From Kordiimonadaceae bacterium (GTDB taxonomy: Bacteria > Pseudomonadota > Alphaproteobacteria > Sphingomonadales > Kordiimonadaceae), in NCBI GenBank assembly GCA_017640725.1, contig JAEPQB010000003.1:480704-544703 (forward strand): a stretch of 64,000 bases of DNA, in the 5' to 3' direction. The notes under the pieces are model-generated. The model saw only the letters and a program-made list of their open reading frames with translations, was not told the DNA's origin and did no database searches. The translations under genes and the position numbers were made by a program. This document shows, in pieces, positions 35,426 through 44,603 of this stretch. Position 1 is the stretch's first letter; each line of letters starts with the position of its first letter.

Positions 35426-36418
35426 GTGTTTTCCAAATTAAAAGCATCTGGTGCCAATCTGTTTCCCGGGTTGGCCATAGCGGTAACGATTGGTCTGGCG
35501 GCAAGCTTTTTAGGTGAGCATTACGGCGCTCCAACCATGTTGTTTGCCCTGCTTCTCGGCATGGCGCTCGGTTTTCTTTATGAAGATAAACGCACCACCA
35601 CAGGAATTGATTTCGCGGGATGCGAAGTTCTGCGGCTGGGTGTTGCCCTGCTTGGCCTGCGGATCGCCATTGGCGACGTTATTGCTGTTGGTTGGTCAAC
35701 GCTTGCGCTCATGGCTGTCGGTATTGTCAGCACGATTTTGGTGGGCATGGGATTATCGCGTGCCCTGGGTTTTAGAAACCGGTTTGGCGCGTTGACGGGT
35801 GGCGCAGTGGCAATTTGCGGCGCGTCCGCGGCATTGGCGTTGTCCGCTGTTATGCCCAACGATAAATACAAAGAACAAAATACCATTTTCGCCGTAATCG
35901 GTGTGACGTCCCTGTCGACCGTTGCGATGATTATCTATCCGATCCTCAGTGGCAGCCTCGCGCACTCTGATGAAGCCGCTGGTCTGTTCCTGGGCGGAAC
36001 CATTCATGATGTTGCGCAAGTGGTAGGCGCCGGCTATTCGATTTCCGAGGCTGCGGGCGACCATGCCACACTGGTGAAACTCATCCGCGTCGCATTTCTC
36101 GTGCCGGTCGTGTTCATGTTTGCGCTGGCGTTTCGGGGCGACTCGTCAGAGGCAAAAGGCGGGCAGATGTTGCCCTGGTTTTTGATCGCCTTCGCAGTGT
36201 TGGTTGTCGTCAACAGCTATGTTCCAATTCCGCCGGCACTGAAGGGCTTCTTTGTTGACGCGTCCAGGTTTATGCTGGTTACAGCCATTGCTGCCATCGG
36301 ACTAAAATCCAATCTTAAAGAGCTGGTGAACGTTGGGGCGCGCCCGGTTATCCTGATGGTATTGGAAACGCTCTGGCTCGCGGTTGTCATCTTGGTTGGA
36401 ATGGAATTGGTGCTTTAA
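35426..36418 (+). CDS. YeiH/YadS-type putative sulfate exporter family protein
   Basis: The 330-residue protein is very hydrophobic with about ten membrane helices. CEVLRLGVALLGLRI, GAVAICGASAALALSAV and the late KSNLKEL are marks of the YeiH family (PF03601). Members are annotated as putative sulfate exporters; direct proof is limited. It starts at GTG 35426 with AAGGA eight bases ahead. It is part of the ispDF-pgpA row, and cinA begins three bases after its stop. Confidence 0.85.
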   Translation: MFSKLKASGANLFPGLAIAVTIGLAASFLGEHYGAPTMLFALLLGMALGFLYEDKRTTTGIDFAGCEVLRLGVALLGLRIAIGDVIAVGWSTLALMAVGIVSTILVGMGLSRALGFRNRFGALTGGAVAICGASAALALSAVMPNDKYKEQNTIFAVIGVTSLSTVAMIIYPILSGSLAHSDEAAGLFLGGTIHDVAQVVGAGYSISEAAGDHATLVKLIRVAFLVPVVFMFALAFRGDSSEAKGGQMLPWFLIAFAVLVVVNSYVPIPPALKGFFVDASRFMLVTAIAAIGLKSNLKELVNVGARPVILMVLETLWLAVVILVGMELVL

Positions 36419-36420
36419 GC

Positions 36421-36915
36421 ATGGTGGAAAAATCACGACAGGAATTAGCCACGCTGGTCCTGTCTTTAGCACGAGAACAAGGCCTGAAAGTCGCGACTGC
36501 CGAAAGCTGTACCGGTGGCCTTATCATCGGTGCATTAACAGATATTGCCGGTTCTTCCGATGTTGTGGACCGTGGCTTCGTCACCTATTCAAACGAAGCC
36601 AAACAGCAAATGCTGGACGTTAAGGCATCAACCATTGCGCAGGTCGGGGCTGTAGCAGAAGCGACCGCCAAGGAAATGGCTTACGGTGCCCTTGCAAATT
36701 CAATGGCCGATGTTGCTGTTGCTGTGACCGGTGTTGCCGGTCCAGGCGGCGGGACTGCAGAAAAGCCTGTTGGGCTGGTATGGTTCGGCCTTGCACAGGT
36801 TGGCATGCCACCTATTGCAGAACAGAAGCTGTTTGGTGACATCGGGCGTGAGGGTGTCAGGCACCAAACGGTTCTCCATGCCCTTTCAATGCTCAAGACA
36901 AGCCTCAGTGCTTAG
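36421..36915 (+). CDS. pncC: CinA-type nicotinamide-nucleotide amidohydrolase (PncC)
   Basis: The 164-residue protein consists of only the C-terminal CinA amidase domain: VATAESCTGGLIIGALTDI with the catalytic Ser, YSNEAKQQMLDV, and AVTGVAGPGGGTAEKPVGLV. It deamidates nicotinamide mononucleotide for NAD recycling. The N-terminal CinA domain found in longer relatives is absent, which is normal for this short class. Its end overlaps the convergent coiled-coil gene by 11 bases. Confidence 0.92.
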   Translation: MVEKSRQELATLVLSLAREQGLKVATAESCTGGLIIGALTDIAGSSDVVDRGFVTYSNEAKQQMLDVKASTIAQVGAVAEATAKEMAYGALANSMADVAVAVTGVAGPGGGTAEKPVGLVWFGLAQVGMPPIAEQKLFGDIGREGVRHQTVLHALSMLKTSLSA

Positions 36916-37186
36916 TATCCCAGGTTTTTGACCAGGTATCTATTCTCACTTCCAGTTCTCTGTGATCGTCTTTGATCTTGCGTTCAAAATGCTCATCGAA
37001 GTCTTTGCCCTCAGCTTGCAGGTCTGCAACTCGCTTTTTGAAGTTGCCAAGGTCATTTTGAAGATCCCTGTATTCCTGAACATATTGCTCGTCGGCCTTG
37101 GCCTCCTCGAGCGCGCTCAGTTTGTCTTCCAAAAACTGTTCACGCCCCCGAAGGCCTTCCATCAAGTTATGAAGAAATGTGGCCAT
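36905..37186 (-). CDS. Small coiled-coil protein of unknown function
   Basis: The 93-residue product is nearly all helical with heptad-like Leu spacing (LEDKLSALEEAKADEQYV, LGNFKKRVADLQAEG), no signal and no membrane part. It has an excellent ribosome-binding site AAGGAG eight bases before ATG, which strongly supports that it is real. It is the last gene in the row running from pdhA and overlaps the end of convergent pncC. I can name no function. Confidence 0.7.
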   Translation of the reverse strand: MATFLHNLMEGLRGREQFLEDKLSALEEAKADEQYVQEYRDLQNDLGNFKKRVADLQAEGKDFDEHFERKIKDDHRELEVRIDTWSKTWDTKH

Positions 37187-37255
37187 AACCTTCTCCTTAT
37201 CAAGTTGACATAGGGAGATGGTATCAAGTGTCAGGGTAGCAGTATTTGACAGCCG

Positions 37256-37687
37256 TCAAGCGGCATAGAGGCTGTGGGCGCGTTCGACAAAAGCATCCAC
37301 CATTCGGTCAGTGGCTTCGGCGAACATTTTACCAATCATTTTTTCAAGGACAGGATTGTCGAACTCAAAATCGACTTCAAAATCAACAATGCAGCCGTGT
37401 TCGTGATCCATAAATCGCCAGTGATTATAGAGACGTTTCATTGGCCCGGTGATGTAATCAACATCGACAGACTTGTGCGGGTTGAGAGACACCCTTGAGG
37501 TAAAGCGCTCGCGAAACATTTTGAAGCCGATGATGACATCAGCGTCAAACCGTTCAGGGCGTCTGTTGTAAACACGCGCACCAATGCACCAGGGCAAAAA
37601 CTCTGGGTAGCTTCCCACATCCGCAACCAAATCGAAGAGCTGGTTCGACTTATAGGGCAGGAGTTTTTTCTCGGAACGTTTTGGCAT
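37256..37687 (-). CDS. COQ10/RatA-family START-domain protein
   Basis: The 143-residue protein has the polyketide-cyclase/START fold of the COQ10 family: PYKSNQLFDLVADVGSYPEFLPWC near the start and LYNHWRF, VDFEVDFEF and IGKMFAEATDRMVDAFVERA later. In mitochondria it binds ubiquinone and supports respiration; in E. coli the relative RatA is annotated as a toxin. In alphaproteobacteria it usually accompanies lipA, as here, so the quinone role is more likely. ATG 37687 begins the conserved part; an in-frame TTG 24 bases earlier is unlikely. Confidence 0.88.
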   Translation of the reverse strand: MPKRSEKKLLPYKSNQLFDLVADVGSYPEFLPWCIGARVYNRRPERFDADVIIGFKMFRERFTSRVSLNPHKSVDVDYITGPMKRLYNHWRFMDHEHGCIVDFEVDFEFDNPVLEKMIGKMFAEATDRMVDAFVERAHSLYAA

Positions 37688-37747
37688 GGTTTGTCGGGTG
37701 TATCGACACAAGTGCCTGGGGTAAAGACCTTTTTTGTCGCGCCCGGA

Positions 37748-38548
37748 TTAAAGAATACCAAGCTTCTGAATACCGACGAGGAATTCCACAGAAAGAATGG
37801 CCGCTATGAAGCTGTACAGTACAAAAAATACGGTGCTGAGCACAGCGCGCAACCAGGTACGGTCATAGAAAACTTTCAGCGCGTAATAAAACATGGCGAT
37901 CAGCAAAACGTTTTTCACCCAAAAGTTGAATGAGGGCGACAGGTATATTGTTAGTATCAGGGGGATAGACAGCAAGGCGTAATGCCCCCAAACGAAGCAT
38001 TGAAATGACAGTGTTTCCGCCAGGTTTTTGCCAGCTCTGAAATTGTGAAGTCGCATCAGGATGGCGAGGATTGGCACCATTACAAATGTCACCAAGTCCA
38101 TTCGGTTGCTGAGCATCTCTGTTACCTTGGCGATGTCTTTTTCGACCTCAGCACGCACCTCCGCTTCCATTTCTTCGATGCTGTCTGTTTGGGTCGTATA
38201 GCTCAGGTTCTGATCCAGTTCCCCGCTTGCCATTGAGAGCGCAATACTGATGGCATACACGGTAATGAAATATTTCACGGGATTGATGTAGCGAACCCGT
38301 CCACCAGCGATATAATCCAATGCCACTTGGCCGGGCTGTTTTGTCAGGTCCAAAATGGTGCGCCAGACTTTTGAATCCATGTCATAGATCACGCGAAAGA
38401 GATTGCCTGCCATGGTTTTGAGGCTAAGCCGTTCGGTATCCGCTTTTTGACCGCAAGCGGGACAGAAAGAACCGATAAATGCTGCCCCGCAGTTTGCGCA
38501 TTCGATTGTCTGGTTTTCTGCTTGCGGCAAACTAGTGTCCATCGTCAT
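37748..38548 (-). CDS. DUF3667-family zinc-ribbon membrane protein (second copy)
   Basis: The 266-residue protein opens with a zinc ribbon, CANCG and CPACGQK, then a helical piece and KQPGQVALDYIAGGRVRYINPVKYF, the DUF3667 signature, followed by four membrane helices. The function of the family is unknown. Its start overlaps the stop of the upstream relative (ATGA). The two copies are paralogues with the same layout but quite different membrane parts, suggesting a heteromeric pair. Confidence 0.82.
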   Translation of the reverse strand: MTMDTSLPQAENQTIECANCGAAFIGSFCPACGQKADTERLSLKTMAGNLFRVIYDMDSKVWRTILDLTKQPGQVALDYIAGGRVRYINPVKYFITVYAISIALSMASGELDQNLSYTTQTDSIEEMEAEVRAEVEKDIAKVTEMLSNRMDLVTFVMVPILAILMRLHNFRAGKNLAETLSFQCFVWGHYALLSIPLILTIYLSPSFNFWVKNVLLIAMFYYALKVFYDRTWLRAVLSTVFFVLYSFIAAILSVEFLVGIQKLGIL

Positions 38549-39330
38549 GCCAAGGTCATCCGATCATAATAATATTCAACTATGGCAATTGTCGTCGAAA
38601 CGGCTGAGGTTGTCAGCGCATAAGCGAAACCTGATACCACCCCTGAGAGAACTGTTTTTGGCCAACTCATGTTGAAAAAAGTTTTGGCGCCATACAAAAA
38701 CAGCGCTGCAGTAATGGTGTTTTTGGGCCCAACCGTATTCATATCGGCAAGTGCCTGAAACGGTACCAATAAGGACGCGTACAAATATCCAAGGCCGAAA
38801 ACGAAACAGATGAATGTGAATGTTTCCGCATAGTTGCGGTCTGCAAGGAAATATTGCCAACGGATCAACAGCGCCAACAAGGGAATGGCAAAGAAAACAA
38901 CGATGTCCATTTGTGTGGCGAACACCTGCACCACATATGTAGAAAGCGCCTGCATAAAATCACTGACTTGATCATCCGACGCAGACAGGAACATGCGGCC
39001 CGCTATGTCGGCCTGTGCGCCGGTCACCAGCATCAGGCTGAAATAAATAGTGAAGGTAACAAGCAGAAACCGGATAGGGTTTAAATACTGTGCCCTGCCC
39101 CCATCGATATATTGAAGCGCGACTTTACCGGGGTTGCGTGTCAGCTTCCTGAGGGTTTGCCAGATTGTACTGTTGGATTCTGTTAAGGCTTCAAACAGCT
39201 GGGAAAACATAGCGGCAGTATCAAGCCGCCCTTCCACATGTTTTTGCCCACAAGCATGGCAGTATTCGCCTGCCATTTTCACATGGCAGTTGCGACAGCA
39301 ACACTCTGGTTTTGTCAAAGCCCGCTCCAT
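38545..39330 (-). CDS. DUF3667-family zinc-ribbon membrane protein (first copy)
   Basis: The 261-residue protein has a zinc ribbon with CRNCH and CHACGQK, a helical linker, and TRNPGKVALQYIDGGRAQYLNPIRF, then four or five membrane helices. An extra pair of cysteines (ECCC) precedes the ribbon. It lies 44 bases downstream of lipA and overlaps the second copy, so both are probably part of the lipA transcript. No function is known for the family. Confidence 0.82.
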   Translation of the reverse strand: MERALTKPECCCRNCHVKMAGEYCHACGQKHVEGRLDTAAMFSQLFEALTESNSTIWQTLRKLTRNPGKVALQYIDGGRAQYLNPIRFLLVTFTIYFSLMLVTGAQADIAGRMFLSASDDQVSDFMQALSTYVVQVFATQMDIVVFFAIPLLALLIRWQYFLADRNYAETFTFICFVFGLGYLYASLLVPFQALADMNTVGPKNTITAALFLYGAKTFFNMSWPKTVLSGVVSGFAYALTTSAVSTTIAIVEYYYDRMTLA

Positions 39331-39374
39331 GACAGTAGTTAACTATCCAGTGGGCGTGTCGGTCAAAGGTTTAT

Positions 39375-40289
39375 TTAGGCTTTTGCTGCCAGCTGTTTTT
39401 CGCGTGCTGCGCGCAGTTTGGCGAAGTCATCACCAGCGTGATAGCTGGAGCGCGTGAGCGGCGTTGATGAAATCAGCAAGAAGCCTTTGCCGCGGCCCAT
39501 TCGCTCATATGATTTGAACTCGTCTGGTGTCACAAAGCGTTCAACTTTGGCGTGGCGCGGTGTTGGCTGCAAATACTGGCCGATCGTCATGAAATCAATG
39601 TCAGCCATGCGCATGTCATCCATCACCTGGCTAACTTCCAACCGTTCTTCACCGAGGCCGACCATGATACCGGATTTTGTGAAGATGGATGGATCCACTT
39701 TCTTGACTGTTTCTAACAGCCGCAGCGAGTGATAGTAGCGTGCGCCCGGTCGAATTTTTGGATAGTTGCGTGGCACAGTTTCCAGATTGTGGTTGAATAC
39801 GTCTGGTTTGGCGTCTGCAACCTTTTCAATGGAACCTGGCTTGTTACGAAAGTCCGGTGTCAGGATTTCGATTGTTGTTGCTGGGCTCATCTCACGGATG
39901 GCTTTGATCACTTTCACAAACTGGTCGGCGCCGCCGTCTTCAAGGTCATCCCGGTCCACGGACGTAATCACGATGTGATTGAGTCCCATCGCCGCACAGG
40001 CTTCGGCCGTGTGGAATGGCTCAAGCGGGTCCACTTGCATGGGGCGGCCGGTTTTGATGTTACAGAAAGCACAGGCCCGCGTGCAGGTATCACCCAGGAT
40101 CATCACCGTTGCATGTTTTTTGGACCAGCATTCGCCGATGTTTGGGCATGCTGCTTCTTCACAAACCGTGTGCAGGTTCTTGTCGCGCATAAGTTTGCGC
40201 GTTTCCTGATAGCCTTTGCTGACAGGGGCTTTAACGCGAATCCACTTGGGTTTGCGCTGAAACTGTTCACTGTTTTCTGGTTTGTTCAT
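39375..40289 (-). CDS. lipA: Lipoyl synthase LipA
   Basis: The 304-residue radical-SAM enzyme inserts two sulfurs into octanoyl groups on lipoyl domains. It shows the auxiliary cluster motif [12 protein letters not shown], the SAM cluster motif CTRACAFC, and the C-terminal serine motif [16 protein letters not shown]. Its products are the PDH lipoyl domains encoded upstream in the same gene row. Three bases separate it from the upstream DUF4287 gene. Confidence 0.96.
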   Translation of the reverse strand: MNKPENSEQFQRKPKWIRVKAPVSKGYQETRKLMRDKNLHTVCEEAACPNIGECWSKKHATVMILGDTCTRACAFCNIKTGRPMQVDPLEPFHTAEACAAMGLNHIVITSVDRDDLEDGGADQFVKVIKAIREMSPATTIEILTPDFRNKPGSIEKVADAKPDVFNHNLETVPRNYPKIRPGARYYHSLRLLETVKKVDPSIFTKSGIMVGLGEERLEVSQVMDDMRMADIDFMTIGQYLQPTPRHAKVERFVTPDEFKSYERMGRGKGFLLISSTPLTRSSYHAGDDFAKLRAAREKQLAAKA

Positions 40290-40292
40290 GGT

Positions 40293-40901
40293 TTACTCGT
40301 CTAACTCATAAGCAATTTGCAACCAGTGCTTCACGTCTTCAGTTATGCCGTCTTCGGCGCTCAAGCAGATTGCATGGGTAATTCTATCACCCTTTTTGGC
40401 ACCACCCGTGTCCTTCAAGGCATCCTGCCCATCACCACTATAGCCTCCAAGAGCCAAGCCGACATCAAGCCTTTTTTGCGTAGCAGCTTTTACCTGAGCG
40501 AATACCCGCTGTCTATAGAGCGGGATATAGGTTTTGCAGGGGCTAGACGCAACGTCTTCTCCCAGACCTTCGGCAAATCCTATTATAGTCTCGGCCAAAG
40601 GTCGCAAGTGCGCGCGTTTATCATCAAACTGCGCGTCAACGAGATGCGGTGCTTTTGCGAGATAGGCGGCTTCGTCATAGTCTTCCATATTGGCTTTAAG
40701 CGCGTGGCTTGCCAGCATCCAGGCTGTTGGCTTGCCAAGCCCGTATTCAGCCTTCAGTTTTGCGGCCGCCGCGTTGACATCCCTTTCTCCCAGCTCCTGA
40801 ACAATAGATGCCCAGTCGTGTAGCGACTTACCAGTGCGCTTTTCGGTGCTGCCCAGCATGGCACGCAGGTGATTGACCGTAGGGTGAACACGCAGGCGCA
40901 T
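40293..40901 (-). CDS. DUF4287/DUF5655 domain protein
   Basis: The 202-residue protein has an N-terminal DUF4287-like part (STEKRTGKSLHDWASIVQELG, LGKPTAWMLASHAL) and a C-terminal DUF5655-like part (CKTYIPLYRQRVFAQVKAAT). Neither has a known biochemical role; DUF5655 is predicted to bind nucleic acid or protein. A GTG lies directly after the lpd stop, but ATG 40901 has AGGTGG eight bases ahead. It sits between lpd and lipA. Confidence 0.75.
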   Translation of the reverse strand: MRLRVHPTVNHLRAMLGSTEKRTGKSLHDWASIVQELGERDVNAAAAKLKAEYGLGKPTAWMLASHALKANMEDYDEAAYLAKAPHLVDAQFDDKRAHLRPLAETIIGFAEGLGEDVASSPCKTYIPLYRQRVFAQVKAATQKRLDVGLALGGYSGDGQDALKDTGGAKKGDRITHAICLSAEDGITEDVKHWLQIAYELDE

Positions 40902-40913
40902 CGCGCAAGCCAC

Positions 40914-42311
40914 CTAAAAATGGATTACCCGGTCGTAGGCGTCCAGCACGCTCTCATGCATCATTTCGCTGAGTGTTGGGTGCGGGAACACAGTATGCAT
41001 CAGCTCTGCCTCTGTGCTTTCGAGCGTGCGCGCAACTGTGTAGCCCTGGATAAGCTCGGTCACTTCGGCGCCAATCATGTGCGCGCCCAATAGCTCACCA
41101 GTTTTCTTGTCGAAAACTGTTTTCACAAAACCCTCGGGCTCACCAAGTGCGATCGCTTTGCCGTTGCCAATGAAAGGGAATTTACCAACACGCACCTCGT
41201 GCCCGGCGTCTTTGGCGGCTGCTTCGGTCATGCCAACGCTCGCGACTTGTGGATGGCAGTATGTGCAACCCGGGATGTTCGACGTGTCCATAGGGCGCAC
41301 ATCTTTCATGCCGGCCATTTTCTCGACGGCAATAATACCTTCGTGCGATGCCTTGTGCGCAAGCCATGGCGGACCGACCACATCACCTATCGCCCACACG
41401 CCTGGCACGCCGGTTTGGCCATAGCCATCGGCAACAATATGGCCGCGGTCAACTTTGACACCGATTTTCTCTAGGCCGATGTTTTCAACATTGCCCGTAA
41501 TGCCTATCGCAAGGATCACGCGGTCAACTGTAATCTCTTGTTTTTTGCCCTTCTGCTCCACAACACAAGTGACGGTGTCTTTCCCCCGTTTCAGTTCGGT
41601 GACGGATGCCTGGGTCATGATGGTCATGCCCTGCTTCTTGAAGGATTTTTCAGCAAACGCAGACACCTCGGCGTCCTCAACCGGCAGAATGCGGTCCATC
41701 ATTTCCACAACCGTCACGTCTGTGCCCAGGTCGTTGAAAAAGCTCGCGAACTCGATGCCGATGGCGCCCGAACCGATAACCAAAAGTTTCTTGGGGTTTG
41801 AGTTGGGGGCCAAAGCATGCCGGTATGACCAGACTAGCTCGCCGTCCGCCTTCAGGTGCGGCAGTTCTCGGGCGCGGGCGCCAGTCGCAATGATCACGTT
41901 TTTGGCGGTAAAGTCAGCTGATTTACCGTCCGCGCTTTTTACCGTGAGCGTATTAGCGGACTTGAAAGATGCCTCGCCCGCAATGTGGGTCACTTTGTTT
42001 TTCTTGAGTAGCGTTTTCACGCCGGCTGACAGTTGCCCGGCCACACCGCGACTGCGTTTGACGATGGCATCAAAGTCATACTCAACCTGTCCAATCTTGA
42101 GGCCAAAGTTTTCACCGTGTTTTGCAAGGTGAAACACTTCCGCGGACCGCAGCAGCGCCTTAGTTGGGATACAGCCCCAGTTAAGGCAAATGCCACCAAG
42201 GTTTTCGCGCTCCACGCACGCCACATTCATGCCAAGCTGGCTCGCGCGGATCGCTGCAACATAGCCGCCAGGGCCACCACCAATAACAATCAGGTCAAAT
42301 GCGTTGCTCAT
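40914..42311 (-). CDS. lpdA: Dihydrolipoyl dehydrogenase (E3)
   Basis: The 465-residue flavoenzyme reoxidises lipoyl groups and passes electrons to NAD. It shows FAD motif VIGGGPGGYVAAIRA, redox disulfide GGICLNWGCIPTKALL, NAD motif VIGSGAIGIEFASFF, and catalytic C-terminal HPTLSEMMHESVLDA with His-Glu. There is no fused lipoyl domain. It belongs to the PDH row and is probably the E3 of that complex. Confidence 0.96.
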   Translation of the reverse strand: MSNAFDLIVIGGGPGGYVAAIRASQLGMNVACVERENLGGICLNWGCIPTKALLRSAEVFHLAKHGENFGLKIGQVEYDFDAIVKRSRGVAGQLSAGVKTLLKKNKVTHIAGEASFKSANTLTVKSADGKSADFTAKNVIIATGARARELPHLKADGELVWSYRHALAPNSNPKKLLVIGSGAIGIEFASFFNDLGTDVTVVEMMDRILPVEDAEVSAFAEKSFKKQGMTIMTQASVTELKRGKDTVTCVVEQKGKKQEITVDRVILAIGITGNVENIGLEKIGVKVDRGHIVADGYGQTGVPGVWAIGDVVGPPWLAHKASHEGIIAVEKMAGMKDVRPMDTSNIPGCTYCHPQVASVGMTEAAAKDAGHEVRVGKFPFIGNGKAIALGEPEGFVKTVFDKKTGELLGAHMIGAEVTELIQGYTVARTLESTEAELMHTVFPHPTLSEMMHESVLDAYDRVIHF

Positions 42312-42344
42312 GTCTGTCTTCCTATTCTTCAGGCCAGGGAATGC

Positions 42345-42704
42345 CTAAATATGGTCGTGGTTTTCTTTGCGAAGCGGATCATCGATGCCGCCAGTATGGT
42401 CTGTTGCCGCTTTTTCGATAATCAAAACGCTGCAGCCATCGGGCGCGTATGGTTTGTGCTCCACGCCTTTGGGCACAACAATCATCTCACCGGGCTCAAG
42501 CCAGACTTGTTTGTCACGGAAATCCAGCCTCAATTTGCCGTCAATAACCAGGAACATTTCGTCCTGGTCGTCGTGCGCGTGCCAGATGAAATCGCCCTCG
42601 AGTTTGGCGACATACACATGATTATCATCAAGATGGCTAACAATCTTGGGTGTCCAGGTGTCATTGAACAGCCCAAGTTTCTGCTTCAGGTTAATGGCTT
42701 CCAT
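42345..42704 (-). CDS. Single-domain cupin protein
   Basis: The 119-residue product has the cupin metal motif FIWHAHDDQDEMFLVIDG and the second motif with PKGVEHKPY. Small cupins of this kind act as isomerases, dioxygenases or regulators; the substrate is unknown. The longer open frame runs into pdhC, but ATG 42704 has GAGGGTGAG just ahead. It lies 10 bases after pdhC and 33 before lpd, in the middle of the PDH row. Confidence 0.8.
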   Translation of the reverse strand: MEAINLKQKLGLFNDTWTPKIVSHLDDNHVYVAKLEGDFIWHAHDDQDEMFLVIDGKLRLDFRDKQVWLEPGEMIVVPKGVEHKPYAPDGCSVLIIEKAATDHTGGIDDPLRKENHDHI

Positions 42705-42714
42705 GCGCTCACCC

Positions 42715-44022
42715 TCACAACAGCATAGTGATCGGGTCTTCGATAAAGCCCTGGAATGCCTGCAGGAACTGGGCACCCACGGCCCCGTCAATCGCCCGGT
42801 GATCACAGCTCATGGTGCAGCTCATCATGGTGGCGACAGACAAAGCGCCGTCCTTCACAACAGGGCGCTGCTCGCCTGCCCCAACGGCCAGGATGGCGCC
42901 TTGTGGCGGGTTGATCACGGCAGAGAATTCCTTGATGCCGAACATGCCCAGGTTAGAGATGGAGAACGTGCCTCCAGCATAATCCTCAGGCATCAGCTTG
43001 CCATCACGGGCCTTGAGGGCGAGTTCTTTGGCTGTGGAAGCGATATCTGCAAGACCCATCTGGTCAGCGCCGCGAACAACCGGTGTTACAAGGCCACCAT
43101 CAATGGCTACGGCCATTGAAATGTCTGCGCGCTCATACCAGTACATTTTGTCACCCGCGAACTGCACATTGGCGGCTGGCACTTTCTTAAGCGCGAGCGC
43201 AGATGCGCGGATGATGAAATCGTTCACAGAGATCTTGATGCCGCTGTCAGCAAGCTTTTCGTTCAGTTCTTTTCGCTGCGCCAAAAGCTTGTCGATCTCG
43301 CATTCAATCGTCAGATAGAAATGCGGTACCGTTGTTTTGGATTCCGTCAGGCGTTTGGCAATTGTTTTGCGCATGTTAGAGAGGCGCTCTTCACGGAACG
43401 GAATGTCATTATGCGGCGGATAAACATCGCCGACAGCTGCAGCTGGTGCTGAGGCTGTGGCCGCTGCCGGTGCGGCTGCTGCTGGCGCTGCGGCAACGGC
43501 TGTGCCACCCGCAAGCGCCGCCTCTACATCGCGTTTTACGATGCGACCATGTGGACCGGTGCCCGCAATGGCAGAGATGTCCAGACCTTCATTCGCTGCA
43601 ATGCGCTTGGCCAGTGGTGAGGCTTTAACCCGACTGTCGGAGTTCGTCGCGTCGGTCGGTGCAGGGCTTGCAGCCGGTGCAGCCATCGGCGCCGGTACAG
43701 GGGCAGCTTGGGGTTCAGGGGCCGGAGCCGGCGCAGCGGCTGGTGCTGCTGTTGGCACTTCCACATCAGCAACGTCTTCACCCTCTTCAGCGAGGATCGC
43801 GATAATTTGACCCACCGGCACATTATCTGTGCCTGCGTCCACCAGGATTTTCGCCACAACACCGTCGTCGATGCTTTCGACTTCCATGGTGGCTTTGTCG
43901 GTTTCAATCTCAGCGATTACATCGCCTGATGTAACCGTATCGCCTTCCTTGACGAGCCATGTTGCAAGCGTGCCCTCTTCCATCGTTGGGGATAAGGCGG
44001 GCATGAAAATTTCAATAGCCAT
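42715..44022 (-). CDS. pdhC: PDH E2, dihydrolipoamide acetyltransferase
   Basis: The 435-residue E2 has an N-terminal lipoyl domain with target Lys in [13 protein letters not shown], an Ala/Pro-rich linker, a peripheral-subunit-binding domain ([31 protein letters not shown]), and the catalytic acetyltransferase core ending with [17 protein letters not shown] (active-site His). It forms the PDH core. ATG 44022 follows a GGACGAG site; the longer frame is spurious. The lipoyl domain is nearly identical to the one in PdhB. Confidence 0.96.
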   Translation of the reverse strand: MAIEIFMPALSPTMEEGTLATWLVKEGDTVTSGDVIAEIETDKATMEVESIDDGVVAKILVDAGTDNVPVGQIIAILAEEGEDVADVEVPTAAPAAAPAPAPEPQAAPVPAPMAAPAASPAPTDATNSDSRVKASPLAKRIAANEGLDISAIAGTGPHGRIVKRDVEAALAGGTAVAAAPAAAAPAAATASAPAAAVGDVYPPHNDIPFREERLSNMRKTIAKRLTESKTTVPHFYLTIECEIDKLLAQRKELNEKLADSGIKISVNDFIIRASALALKKVPAANVQFAGDKMYWYERADISMAVAIDGGLVTPVVRGADQMGLADIASTAKELALKARDGKLMPEDYAGGTFSISNLGMFGIKEFSAVINPPQGAILAVGAGEQRPVVKDGALSVATMMSCTMSCDHRAIDGAVGAQFLQAFQGFIEDPITMLL

Positions 44023-44024
44023 TA

Positions 44025-44597
44025 TTACTCGTCCTTCTCTGCAATACGCCGAGCGGCGGCGATTGCCCAATCAGCAGGTTTGTCACTTTCACCGATCAAG
44101 CCTTGGCCCTGAAGCTTCGCTTGAAGATGCAAATTAGTGGGATCGGCCTTTTTCCAAAACGTCATAAACCCAAGTGTGGCTGAGAGGATTAGAACCGCTG
44201 GCAAAAAAGGGCCAGAAAACATAGTCTGATACTGAGTGCTGAGATTTAGTGATACTCCGATCAGAACTCCGATAAGGATAATGGCGGTAGTCCAGCCGCC
44301 AACTGACATTTTTCCGGATGATATTGAATAGCTCATCATCATTCTTCCAAGCGTTGCATAACCGATAAACCAAACGGGAAAAGCGGACATAAAAAAGACG
44401 CCAACCAAAAGGAGACTTTGAGGCGATAGAACCGCTGACTCTGCGCCTGAGGCGCCCGCCAAGCGGAATGTTGAAAGCTGAGTATTGAACATGAGCAACA
44501 GCATGCCGAGCGCCGATATCAACCCAGCAACACAACCGCCCATGATGGCCCCAAACAGGAACCTCGGCTTAACAGGCTGTGAGGTGTGGACTGTCAT
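44025..44597 (-). CDS. Four-helix membrane protein of unknown function inside the pdh operon
   Basis: The 190-residue protein has four predicted membrane helices (about 12-37, 62-88, 102-120, 130-148) and a polar C-terminal tail. I recognise no family. It lies between pdhB (6 bases away) and pdhC (2 bases), so it is almost certainly cotranscribed with both. Having a membrane protein inserted between E1 beta and E2 is unusual; it could anchor or regulate the complex, but nothing in the sequence shows that. Confidence 0.7.
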   Translation of the reverse strand: MTVHTSQPVKPRFLFGAIMGGCVAGLISALGMLLLMFNTQLSTFRLAGASGAESAVLSPQSLLLVGVFFMSAFPVWFIGYATLGRMMMSYSISSGKMSVGGWTTAIILIGVLIGVSLNLSTQYQTMFSGPFLPAVLILSATLGFMTFWKKADPTNLHLQAKLQGQGLIGESDKPADWAIAAARRIAEKDE

Positions 44598-44603
44598 TAT
44601 GGA

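Noticed and set aside
37256..37687. Toxin of a toxin-antitoxin pair (RatA)
   Set aside because: No antitoxin gene is present and the lipA context and sequence fit the quinone-binding COQ10 role.
43500..43800. Repetitive Ala/Pro-coding DNA as a possible tandem repeat element
   Set aside because: It is the flexible linker of PdhC, a normal feature of E2 proteins, matched by a similar linker in PdhB.
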